The translations under genes were made by a program, and so were the position numbers. A DNA stretch of 47,713 nt from Caldilineaceae bacterium. Its GTDB lineage: Bacteria > Chloroflexota > Anaerolineae > Caldilineales > Caldilineaceae. The DNA lies in assembly GCA_022827195.1 (NCBI GenBank), contig JAJDTL010000008.1, positions 1 to 47,713 on the forward strand, given 5' to 3'. A model generated the notes under the pieces. That model saw nothing but the letters and a program-made list of their open reading frames with translations, ran no database searches and was not told the origin of the DNA. Of this stretch, positions 37,288 to 47,510 are shown piece by piece (position 1 is the stretch's first letter; each line of letters starts with the position of its first letter).

Positions 37288-38561
37288 GACCCATTCTCCT
37301 CGAACCGCCGCAGCATCAGACATGAGTTGTGGCCGCCAAAGCCAAAACTGTTGCTCATTGTGACTGCGACTTCTCTCCGCACAGACCGTAACGGCGTATA
37401 GTTCAGATCACAGGATGGATCGGGGTCGTCCAGATTGATCGTCGGCGGAATTACCCCTTCGCAGATCGCCTTGAGGCAGACGATCGCCTCAATCGCGCCC
37501 GCCGCGCCCAGCAGATGCCCCAGCATCGACTTCGTGCTGCTGACATTTACGTTGTAGGCATGTTCGCCCAACGTCCTCTTTATCGCTTTGGTCTCGCCCG
37601 GATCGTTCAGCTCCGTGCTCGTCCCATGCGCGTTGACGTAGTCCACGTCCGCGCGCTTCACCCCGTAGCACTCGGCCTTGCGCAGCGCCATGTTCATCGC
37701 ATCCTCTGCCCCCCGGCCGTCGAAATGGGGTGCCGCCATGTGGTAGGCGTCCGCACTGTTGCCGTAGCCGATCACCTCGGCGTAGATGCGCGCGTCGCGT
37801 GCCAGCGCGTGCTCTAGAAGCTCCAGGATCAGAATGGCGCTGCCTTCGCTCATCACGAAACCGTCGCGGTCGCTGTCGAACGGACGGCAGGCCGCGGCCG
37901 GGTCCTCGTTGCGCTGGCTCATCGCGCCCATCACGTCAAAGCCGGCCATGATGATCGGCAGCAGCGCCGCCTCCGCGCCGCCGGTGACCATTACCTGCGC
38001 ATCGCCCCGGCGGATCAGTTCGAAGGCCTCGCCCGTCGCCGCCGTCCCGCTGGCACAGGCGTTGACCACCGAAAAGTTGGGGCCGCGCAGATCATAGAGA
38101 ATCGCGATTTTGCCGGCCGCACTGTCAACCAGCATGTTCGGAATCAGAAACGGGCTGACCTTGCGCAGGCCGCGCTTATCGGTCAGCCTCAGATTGTCGA
38201 TCAGCGAGGTGAGGCCGCCCGTGCCGCTGGCGATCAGCACGCCGACGTCGGTAGGCGTCTCCTTCTCAAGATCGATTTCGCTGTCCGCCAGCGCCTGCTC
38301 GGTCGCCACGAGCGCATACTGAATATACGGGTCAAGCCGCCGGGCCTCCTTGCGGTCCATGTAATTCTTCGCCTCGAAGCCCTTCAGCTCCCCCGCGAAG
38401 CGAGTATTCAGCTGGCTGGTGTCGAACTTCGTCACCGTGTCGATGCCCGACTTACCTGCAAGCAGGGCATCCCACGTCTCATCAACCGTCAAGCCCAGGG
38501 GTGTCACCGCGCCGATGCCCGTAATGACAACCCGGCGCGGCCGGCCGTTGCTACTATACAT
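37284..38561 (-). CDS. fabF: 3-oxoacyl-ACP synthase II
   Basis: FabF elongates acyl chains by condensation with malonyl-ACP. I choose ATG 38561 (MYSSNGRPRRVVITGIGAVT), preceded by AAGGAT, giving 425 residues; the frame extends to 38627 with unlikely sequence. The triad is Cys169 in VNACASGTAATGE, His312 in VNAHGTSTELND and His349 in KSMLGHLLGAAG. The C-terminal SNSFGFGGHNSCLML is typical. It is the first gene of the fabF-fabH pair and shares a divergent region with the marR gene. acpP, fabD and fabG are not in the window. Confidence 0.95.
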   Translation of the reverse strand: MYSSNGRPRRVVITGIGAVTPLGLTVDETWDALLAGKSGIDTVTKFDTSQLNTRFAGELKGFEAKNYMDRKEARRLDPYIQYALVATEQALADSEIDLEKETPTDVGVLIASGTGGLTSLIDNLRLTDKRGLRKVSPFLIPNMLVDSAAGKIAILYDLRGPNFSVVNACASGTAATGEAFELIRRGDAQVMVTGGAEAALLPIIMAGFDVMGAMSQRNEDPAAACRPFDSDRDGFVMSEGSAILILELLEHALARDARIYAEVIGYGNSADAYHMAAPHFDGRGAEDAMNMALRKAECYGVKRADVDYVNAHGTSTELNDPGETKAIKRTLGEHAYNVNVSSTKSMLGHLLGAAGAIEAIVCLKAICEGVIPPTINLDDPDPSCDLNYTPLRSVRREVAVTMSNSFGFGGHNSCLMLRRFEENGS

Positions 38562-38726
38562 GATCCTTCGTTCCCGTGCGGGCCGGCAGGTCCGTTGACT
38601 TTCCCTTCGCGAGCGCGCAACCATCAATGCCGTCCCGCATCAGACCATCTTCGTTGATGGCGCCTCGGCGCACCCTCGTCGTCCGTCCCCAATCTGATTG
38701 AAAATCCAGAATGACGTATTCTTACT

Positions 38727-38735
38727 ACTATAACA
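38727..38735 (-). promoter_or_regulatory. Possible extended -10 promoter element of fabF-fabH
   Basis: On the minus strand, TGTTATAGT fits an extended -10 element and would give a leader of about 160 bases before the fabF ATG. No clear -35 box is seen, so this is weak. Confidence 0.3.
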
Positions 38736-38775
38736 CACAGTTCGGCCAACCGTTGCGTTCCGCGGCCTCCATCTT

Positions 38776-38804
38776 TTGCACAATGTAGTTCGATATCGTA
38801 CAAT
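38776..38804 (+). promoter_or_regulatory. marR promoter with palindromic operator in the spacer
   Basis: TTGCAC (38776-38781) and TACAAT (38799-38804) are 17 bases apart. The near-perfect palindrome GTTCGATATCGTAC (38788-38801; 12 of 14 positions symmetrical) fills the end of the spacer and overlaps the -10 box, a classic position for a MarR repressor. The ATG at 38812 is only 7 bases after the -10 box, so the transcript should be essentially leaderless. Confidence 0.55.
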
Positions 38805-38811
38805 TCCGCTT

Positions 38812-39357
38812 ATGACTAGAACCGACGCGCCCCTCAAGTCCAGGCAAAGCTGGCAGACCGGTTTCCGCCAACTTCTGACCGAGTCCGGCCTGTCGCACGT
38901 CGACGGCATGGAGATCCTGCGGCTTGTGAAGTCCTGCGCCGGCGCCTACGATCGCATCCTGGGCGAGCGCATGCGCGATGAAGAGATCTCGCTCGCGCAG
39001 TGGCGCATCCTGATTCGGCTCTATCTGTCCGAACGCAACGATCAACCGACCCTTTCGCCCACCGACCTGGCCCATAGCCAGTGCTTGAGCAAGAATACGA
39101 TCAGCGCGCACCTGCGCGTACTCGAAGAGGCGCGGCTGATCGAACGACAGTTGGACCCGGGCGACCTGCGCGCCTTTCGCATCGGCCTTACCGCCGATAG
39201 CAGGAGACTGATCCGCGAGTCTACGCCCCTGCACTTTGAGTTCCTCAACGATTTGGTCGCTCAACTCTCTCCGGAGGAGAGCGAAACGCTACAGAGGCTG
39301 CTGATCAAACTGCTTGATTCGTTGCAACGAGAGCGTAGTGACGCCGCCGCGCCTTGA
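38812..39357 (+). CDS. MarR-family transcriptional regulator
   Basis: This 181-residue protein has the MarR architecture: an N-terminal dimerisation helix (DGMEILRLVKSCAGAYDRIL), helices with EISLAQWRILIRLYLSERN, and a winged helix-turn-helix at about residues 80-128 (LSPTDLAHSQCLSKNTISAH, then LRVLEEARLIERQLD and the wing GDLRAFRIGLT). MarR proteins usually repress their own promoter and a neighbouring gene until a ligand binds. Two candidate targets are adjacent: the divergent fabF-fabH pair (compare FabT, a MarR-family regulator of fab genes in streptococci) and the ABC exporter pair that starts 107 bases downstream in the same direction. ATG 38812 follows the -10 box directly; an upstream TTG at 38776 would coincide with the -35 box and is rejected. 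Confidence 0.9.
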   Translation: MTRTDAPLKSRQSWQTGFRQLLTESGLSHVDGMEILRLVKSCAGAYDRILGERMRDEEISLAQWRILIRLYLSERNDQPTLSPTDLAHSQCLSKNTISAHLRVLEEARLIERQLDPGDLRAFRIGLTADSRRLIRESTPLHFEFLNDLVAQLSPEESETLQRLLIKLLDSLQRERSDAAAP

Positions 39358-39464
39358 TGGCAGGGGCGGCAACCCGCGTAGATGACCGGCGCTGCCTGCA
39401 CCGCGCCAGGGAAGGGGTGCTGCAGCTGTTCAGGCACTGGACCTGACTTCCCAAGGAGAGGCAT

Positions 39465-41402
39465 GTGAACCAACGCAATTCATTCGGCAGACCCGGCCGG
39501 GGTGGTCCCGGCGGGCCCCAGGGACGCGGCGGCAGCATGAAGGACCTGGGCCGGGCAATCGGCTACCTCGGCCGCTACAGGCGCACGACAATACTGGCCT
39601 ACGCCTCGCTCTTCATCAGCATTGGCGCGCAGCTTGTTGTCCCGCAACTGGTGCAGAACGTTCTCGACGCGGTAACGGAGAGCGTCTTCGCCCGCCAGAT
39701 CCTGGACCTGTCGAAATCGGCCCAGGCGACCGCGCTCGAATCGTTGCCCTTTACGCTCGAAGAGCTGACCGAGCGCGCCTTCAGCGCCGAAGGCCCGATC
39801 TACTGGGCGATGCTCTTTATCGTCGTCTTTTCAGTGGCGCGCGGGCTTTTCGCTTTCGCCCAGGCCTTCCTCGGCCAAAAGGTGAGCCAGGATGTCGCCT
39901 TCGACTTTCGCAACGAGCTTTTCGAGAAGATCCAGCGGCTCTCCTTCAGCTACCATGACCGCAACCGCACCGGCCAGTTGATGATCCGCGCCACCGACGA
40001 CGTCGAAAAACTCAGGATGTTTATCGGGCAGGGCCTGCTGCTCGGCGTGCAGGCGATCGTGCTGCTCATCGGTTCGCTGGCCGTGCTCGTCTTTACCAAC
40101 TGGTCCCTTACCCTGGTCGTCCTGCCTGTTCTGCCGCTGGCACTGGTGCTCTTCATGGTCTTCGGTATTGTTACCCAGCCTCTCTTCGGCGAAATCCAGC
40201 GGCGGCTTTCGAACCTGAATACGATCTTGCAGGAAAACCTGGCCGGTATCCGCGTCGTCAAAGCCTTTGTGCGCGAGAGAAAGGAGCAGGAAAGATTCAG
40301 AGACGCAGCCCAAACGCTCCTGGACCAGCACATCAAGATTGCGAAATTCTTCAGCTTTCTCTTTCCCATCATCTTCCTTGTCGCCAACCTGGGCCAGGCC
40401 GCAGTCGTTTACTGGGGCGGGAGGCAGATCCTCTTCGGCACGCTGTCGCTGGGCGAATGGCAGAAGTTCAGTCTCTATCTGATCTACGTCTTCTTCCCAA
40501 TCGGGCAACTCGGCTTCATTGTCGGCCAGATGAGCCAGGCCATTGCCAGCGCACAGCGCATATTTGAAATCCTCGACGCCAAGAGCGAAGTGACCGATAG
40601 ACCCGACGCGCGGCCGTTGCCGCAGGTGCAGGGCCTTGTGCGCTTTGACAATGTCTCCTTCCGCTATTTCAACAGCACCGACCCCGTGCTGCAGAAGATC
40701 TCGCTCAACGCACAGCCGGGTGAGACGGTCGCCCTACTGGGTGGCACGGGCAGCGGCAAGACGACCATCATCAATCTCATCCCCCGCTTCTACGACGTCA
40801 GCGAAGGGCAGGTCTTTATCGACGATTGGGACGTGCGCGACGTTACCCTCGACAGCATGAGGCGGCAGATCGGCATCGTGCTGCAGGAGACGAACCTCTT
40901 TACCGGCACCATACGCGACAACATCGCCTTCGGCCGCCCCCAAGCCACCGACGCCGAGGTCGAGGCCGCCGCCAGGGCCGCGGCCGCGCACGACTTCATC
41001 GTCAGTTTTCCCGACGGATACGAGACCGCGGTCGGCGAGCGCGGCACAACGCTTTCCGGAGGCCAGAAACAGCGCGTCGCCATCGCCCGCGCCCTGCTGA
41101 CCGACCCGCGCATCCTGATCCTGGACGACTCCACCAGCAATGTCGACGTTGCGACCGAAGTGCTCATCCAGAACGCGCTCGACCAGCTGATGGAAGACCG
41201 CACCAGCTTCGTCATCGCCCAGCGTATCAGCACGGTTGTCAACGCCGACCAGATCCTCGTGCTCGACAAAGGGCGCATCGTCGACCGCGGCACCCATGAG
41301 GAGTTGATGGCCACAAGCGCGATCTATACCGACATCTACCACAGCCAGCTGGTCGAGGATGCGGTTCTCGAGGAGGAGGCGCCGCTGGCGGCTGAAGCCT
41401 AG
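39465..41402 (+). CDS. ABC exporter subunit with degenerate ATPase site (second heterodimer, partner A)
   Basis: This 645-residue half-transporter starts at GTG 39465 behind AAGGAGAG, with a Gly/Arg-rich cytoplasmic leader (RPGRGGPGGPQGRGGSM). Six membrane segments follow. Between the first two is a loop of about 60 residues (SVFARQILDLSKSAQATALE), longer than usual. The NBD has Walker A GGTGSGKTT, signature LSGGQKQR, Walker B ILILDDSTSNVD (Asp in place of the catalytic Glu) and switch FVIAQRI (Gln in place of His), the same degenerate pattern as the protein at 12999-14882. It is therefore the non-catalytic partner of the next gene, 98 bases downstream. Confidence 0.93.
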   Translation: MNQRNSFGRPGRGGPGGPQGRGGSMKDLGRAIGYLGRYRRTTILAYASLFISIGAQLVVPQLVQNVLDAVTESVFARQILDLSKSAQATALESLPFTLEELTERAFSAEGPIYWAMLFIVVFSVARGLFAFAQAFLGQKVSQDVAFDFRNELFEKIQRLSFSYHDRNRTGQLMIRATDDVEKLRMFIGQGLLLGVQAIVLLIGSLAVLVFTNWSLTLVVLPVLPLALVLFMVFGIVTQPLFGEIQRRLSNLNTILQENLAGIRVVKAFVRERKEQERFRDAAQTLLDQHIKIAKFFSFLFPIIFLVANLGQAAVVYWGGRQILFGTLSLGEWQKFSLYLIYVFFPIGQLGFIVGQMSQAIASAQRIFEILDAKSEVTDRPDARPLPQVQGLVRFDNVSFRYFNSTDPVLQKISLNAQPGETVALLGGTGSGKTTIINLIPRFYDVSEGQVFIDDWDVRDVTLDSMRRQIGIVLQETNLFTGTIRDNIAFGRPQATDAEVEAAARAAAAHDFIVSFPDGYETAVGERGTTLSGGQKQRVAIARALLTDPRILILDDSTSNVDVATEVLIQNALDQLMEDRTSFVIAQRISTVVNADQILVLDKGRIVDRGTHEELMATSAIYTDIYHSQLVEDAVLEEEAPLAAEA

Positions 41403-41500
41403 CCCGCCGCCAGCCATGGCGATGCAGCAACTGTTACCTTCCTCCTGACACACGACTTAACGCACGATGCAACGTACTCTATCCTTCAGGAGCTAGCCCG

Positions 41501-43492
<1,992 letters not shown>

Positions 43493-43559
43493 GGCGAGGG
43501 GGCGAAGAACGTCGGATGACAGGGCCCGTTCTCACAGATGCTTCGTCTGATTCGTTTTT

Positions 43560-43853
43560 GTGGCCTGGGATGACAACAGACCCTCTCTTGCTGTCTTTGA
43601 CGCGCTCAACGCCTTCTCCCACAACTTACAGGTATTTGATGTCGCTGAGCCAGCCAACCCTGTTCGCATTGGCAAAATGACCGATTCACCGGGGACAGGG
43701 CTCAGTCTCAAACTACGTATAGATATTGTCGCCCTCTGCGATTAGATCTATGTTGCCGAAATAGCTCACAAAAGAGCGGGCATCCACGTCCTCCGACTCA
43801 TAGACCCCGACCGGCGCCCCGACGACACGCCGGCAGAGGCGTCTGAAAACTGA
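43560..43853 (+). pseudogene. LVIVD-repeat (beta-propeller) protein remnant
   Basis: The frame contains LQVFDVAEPANPVRIGKMTD, the hallmark of LVIVD repeats found in surface beta-propeller proteins. A TAG at 43743-43745 interrupts it; the same frame then continues with IYVAEIAHKRAGIHVLRLID, a second repeat, to a TGA at 43853. Real members carry many repeats and a signal peptide, both absent. This looks like a short decayed fragment; it starts 68 bases after the ABC gene, with no convincing ribosome binding site. Confidence 0.55.
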
Positions 43854-43953
43854 CAGCCAGACGCAACTCGTTTACACGAGGCAGAACGGCCCACCTACGC
43901 GCGCATGGGCCGAGCAACAGCACTCGATTAGAAAGAGGGAGACCGCCCGCCGT

Positions 43954-46900
43954 CTACTCCGCGCGGAACTGCAACCATACGAGCGGGATCAACATCCCGA
44001 TCACCACGATCGGCACGCTGTCCCAGGGGTAGAGGTTGACCTGGATCCAGACGCCGCCGGGGATCGCGCCCAGGCCGTAGAGGATATAAGCGCACCAACC
44101 CACGATCATCGCCCACAACAGACGATGCACCAGCAACTGACGCGGCATCACCTGCACCAGAACCACCAGCAGCAGCGCCAGCACCATCAACTGTGTCACC
44201 ACCGCGACCGCCAGCGATGCAACGTCGACTTCAACGTTTTCAGGCGGCAAGGGAGGGGGGACCGGCGTGGGCTCGGCTTGTGCCGTCGGCTCGGCTGTGG
44301 GCGGCGGAGGCGACGCCTGCGTTGGCGTCGGCGCGGGCAAGGGATTCGGATCTGTAATTGAAATCCGAGTTCTGTCCCCTTCGCCATCCGCCACCGGAAT
44401 GCTCGCACGGATTTCAGTGCTCGACGTCGCCTCCACACTGGTGACCGTGATCAGCAAAGTGCCCGCCTGTTCCAGCGGGACCGATCTGCGAGCAAAACCC
44501 CCGCGCGTGCCCACAGGGTTCACCTGCCGCGCGAAATCTTCGCCCTCATACTCCAGCCGGAAATTCACCGGCGTCCCGTCGGGCACCATGTTCCCGTTGC
44601 GGTCCATTATCGGGCCGGCTTGCAGTTCCAGAATGTCGCCCACCGACAGGTCGGCCTGCGCGACCACCACCTCGTTCTCTTCCGTCTGTTCAAAGACGAT
44701 GCCCTCGTTGAGCAGCGTCAGCCCGATCGTCTGGTTCGGGTCCGGCTCAAGACGCTCGACCAGGTTGCTGAAGCGCGTGCCCGGCACGCTAACCGGCGGC
44801 GCCCCACGCACCGGCTGCGCACGCGAACGAAAGATCGCACGCACCGCCGCCTCCAGGAACGGTTGCGTCTTCGAATACACGCCCAAATAGGCGGTCATCT
44901 TGCCGATTTCCGTCGAATCGAAGAAGTACGGCTCGTTGAGCGCAAGCACCACCAGCTTGCTGCCCGGCAGGCGGTCGCTGCGCAGGCGCAGAAACTGCTT
45001 GACCGCGTCGCTGTTCTCATAGTTGGCGACGTCGACGTCAAGCATGGCAAAGATCAGCCAGTCGGCGTTCCGGATCTCCTCATCCAACTCGTCCTCCAGC
45101 GCCTCATCGGCTGTGCCGTTGAGGAGCGAGTTCAGCTCGGAAAACCCGCGGCTGCGTATCTGTTCCGGTTTGAGCTGGTTGGTCGCTTCCGGCCCGTAGA
45201 GCCGCAGCATAATCTCTTCCAGTGCGGTCGGCTCCACTGCTGGCTCAGGCGGGCAGACGTCACACTCGTGCAGGATCCGGCTGTCGGTGAAGATCAGGAT
45301 GTTCTCGTCTTCGCCCGGCGGCGCAGGCAGCGGATCGATGAGCCCCGGCGAATCGGGGAAGAAGATCGTCAGCGCCTCGCCGGCGACCTGGTCGAGCAGC
45401 ACCTGGGCCCCTTTCTGATGGTCCGCGCCGAACCCTTCCGCCAGATCATCCAACCCAATCAGCACATCCGCAATGTCGACCTCGATCGGATCTTCCATCA
45501 AAGTCTGCGTGTCATCCTCCATCTCCTCATCGTAGCCGGGGTCGTACAGCCGCAGTTTCAGGCGCAGTATCCGATGCAGAGAGGCATCGACGCGGGCGGC
45601 AAACTCGGCATCGTTCGTGTAGCGCTCGCGGAAAAAGATGATCGTCTCTTTGATGTTGGCCCTGGCATCCAGCCAGCTGTCGGTTAACGAAAAGTCGGCT
45701 AGGTAGAGCAGGTCGTTGCCCGCGGTAAACGCGTCGAGTGCGATGCGCCGCCGTGGGAACTCCTGCAGTTGCGGGTCGTAATAGCGGCGCACAGCCGGGA
45801 CGCCAAGGGCATCGCTCATCAAAATACCGCCATGCGCCCGCCAATGTGCAAACGCTTCGAGGTCGAGAAGAACGCCCAGCTCCTGCGCCAGGCTGATGGG
45901 CGGCGTGCGCTCGCGGCTGCCCTGGAAGCTGCTGAAACGGATATGGCCGGACATCAGCGCCTCGGTCGAGGCCGCCGACCCATCCAAACGCAGGATCGCA
46001 GACGGACGTTCGGCCACCGCGGCGAAAGGCGGCAGCTCGATCCGTTGCAGCTCCTGCAAACTCTTCTGGATGGTCGCGATCTCCTCTTCCGGCCGCCGGT
46101 CGGTGCCTCCCAGTCCGGGAAAATGGCCGGCGACCGTGGCGACGCGCCCGTCGCTGCCGCGGTGAACTCCTGTCACATAGGCCTGGCCCAACCGGCCCAC
46201 CCAGAACGGCTCGCCGCCAAACGCGTGCAGCCCAAAGCCGGCCACAAGGTCAGGCCGCGGCTGTTCCATCACGTCCAGCGTCGGCCCCAGCAACAGGTTT
46301 ACGCCCACGCCGCGCAGTTCCCGCCCCAGGACCACCCCGACCTCCTCAACCAGTGCCGGATTCCAGGTCGCACCCAGCGCCATCTGCGGCGGGATCGCGG
46401 TAAAGCCGGCGCGCAAAACTGAGACCGGCAGGCCGTCGCCGCCCTGTTCAACGCCGATCAGCAGCGGCAATTCCAAGGGCAATCTCTGCACGAGCGAGGA
46501 GGGCAGAATGCCGGGGAGGGTCGCCGCGCCCTCTTTCGCGTTCAACGCCTCCGTCGGAGCGAGGTATAGGCCGTAGGCCAAAGCCTGCAGCTGATTGGTC
46601 AGCCGCGCCACGTCCTCTCTGGGTTCTTCACCGTAGTTGCTGAAGTTGCGGTTGTTCGGGCTGATAACCACTCCGCCAACCCGGTACTCCTCGATCAGTT
46701 CGGCGATGTCGCTGCGCGGGCCCGCATCGCTGCCCTGGAACGTGACCACAAACAACTGGCCCACTCGGTCCGCGACCGACATCTCCTCGATCAGCCGTTC
46801 GATGCGCGCATCCAGGATCTCATCCGGGCCCGGCGTCGGTGTGGGCGACGGCGTCGGCGTGGCGCTGGGCGTCGGTGTTAACGTAGCTGTAGGCGTGGAG

Positions 46901-47292
46901 GTGGCTGTTGGCGTAAGGGCAATGTTGGTCGCAACCGCGGCCGCGGTGAGCGTTACCTGCGCGCGGGCGGTCGCAGTTGCGCGGATCGACTCCGACAACT
47001 CCTCGGCCGAGCGGGTCGCGGTCGGCCCAGGGGTACCCGTCTCGGTTGCCGTGTCCGGCTGTTGCCTGTCGGGCGTGGAAGTCGCCTCCTCCTGGGCCGC
47101 GGCCAGGTTCACGTGCGGAACGCCCGCGTCGAAGTCGACGCCCAACAGCGCGACGGCCGCGAGCGCAGCGGCCAGCGAACAGACGAGCAGACGCACGCCG
47201 ACCCTTCGCCGATTCCTTTGCACGCCTTTCACTAGCGGGGACCTGGTTGACGAATCTTGGTTGCTGCGCCGCAGAAGGTGGAATACGCTCAT
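43954..47292 (-). CDS. Membrane-anchored glycoside hydrolase family 3-like protein
   Basis: This 1112-residue surface protein has an N-terminal membrane anchor or signal (about residues 31-53, RLLVCSLAAALAAVALLGV), a long Thr/Pro/Ser linker (TPTATLTPTPSATPTPSPTP), a GH3 N-terminal barrel (about 155-560; ARIERLIEEMSVADRVGQLF, then YRVGGVVISPNN), a C-terminal alpha/beta region, another proline-rich linker and a C-terminal block of about three membrane helices. The GH3 nucleophile is probably Asp494 in ILMSDALGVPAVR. The usual KHFPGHG signature reads AGHFPGLGG around His390, so substrate binding may differ from NagZ-type hexosaminidases or activity may be reduced. The start ATG is at 47292. It may act in cell-wall glycan turnover, but this is inference. 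Confidence 0.85.
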   Translation of the reverse strand: MSVFHLLRRSNQDSSTRSPLVKGVQRNRRRVGVRLLVCSLAAALAAVALLGVDFDAGVPHVNLAAAQEEATSTPDRQQPDTATETGTPGPTATRSAEELSESIRATATARAQVTLTAAAVATNIALTPTATSTPTATLTPTPSATPTPSPTPTPGPDEILDARIERLIEEMSVADRVGQLFVVTFQGSDAGPRSDIAELIEEYRVGGVVISPNNRNFSNYGEEPREDVARLTNQLQALAYGLYLAPTEALNAKEGAATLPGILPSSLVQRLPLELPLLIGVEQGGDGLPVSVLRAGFTAIPPQMALGATWNPALVEEVGVVLGRELRGVGVNLLLGPTLDVMEQPRPDLVAGFGLHAFGGEPFWVGRLGQAYVTGVHRGSDGRVATVAGHFPGLGGTDRRPEEEIATIQKSLQELQRIELPPFAAVAERPSAILRLDGSAASTEALMSGHIRFSSFQGSRERTPPISLAQELGVLLDLEAFAHWRAHGGILMSDALGVPAVRRYYDPQLQEFPRRRIALDAFTAGNDLLYLADFSLTDSWLDARANIKETIIFFRERYTNDAEFAARVDASLHRILRLKLRLYDPGYDEEMEDDTQTLMEDPIEVDIADVLIGLDDLAEGFGADHQKGAQVLLDQVAGEALTIFFPDSPGLIDPLPAPPGEDENILIFTDSRILHECDVCPPEPAVEPTALEEIMLRLYGPEATNQLKPEQIRSRGFSELNSLLNGTADEALEDELDEEIRNADWLIFAMLDVDVANYENSDAVKQFLRLRSDRLPGSKLVVLALNEPYFFDSTEIGKMTAYLGVYSKTQPFLEAAVRAIFRSRAQPVRGAPPVSVPGTRFSNLVERLEPDPNQTIGLTLLNEGIVFEQTEENEVVVAQADLSVGDILELQAGPIMDRNGNMVPDGTPVNFRLEYEGEDFARQVNPVGTRGGFARRSVPLEQAGTLLITVTSVEATSSTEIRASIPVADGEGDRTRISITDPNPLPAPTPTQASPPPPTAEPTAQAEPTPVPPPLPPENVEVDVASLAVAVVTQLMVLALLLVVLVQVMPRQLLVHRLLWAMIVGWCAYILYGLGAIPGGVWIQVNLYPWDSVPIVVIGMLIPLVWLQFRAE

Positions 47293-47300
47293 CGAATCAG

Positions 47301-47306
47301 ATTATA
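47301..47306 (-). promoter_or_regulatory. -10 element of the GH3 gene
   Basis: A perfect TATAAT on the minus strand ends 8 bases before the ATG at 47292, so the mRNA would be nearly leaderless if that start is right. The -35 region (TTCCGG 17 bases upstream) is weak. Confidence 0.4.
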
Positions 47307-47419
47307 CACGATTGGCCCTTCTGCCGGAATGACCAATTTCGAATCGGGTGCAGTCCAAAATACGTCTAAGACTCCTATTCCTCGCCTAGCAACCAACGCA
47401 TACCCGCCCCCGCCGGTTC

Positions 47420-47510
47420 CTGGCCACTGGCCACTGCCAACTGCCAACTGGCCACTGACAGCTTCCAACTGGCCACTGACAACTGCCAACTGCCAACTGG
47501 CCACTGCCGT
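47420..47510. repeat. Array of thirteen 7-bp repeats
   Basis: Thirteen consecutive heptamers of the form CTGSCMA run from 47420: CTGGCCA five times, CTGCCAA four times, CTGACAR twice, and two degenerate units (CTTCCAA, CTGCCGT). The minus-strand translation gives a repetitive WPVGS/QLAVGS peptide that should not be read as a gene. It belongs to the same family as the repeat at 17857-17897. Confidence 0.85.
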
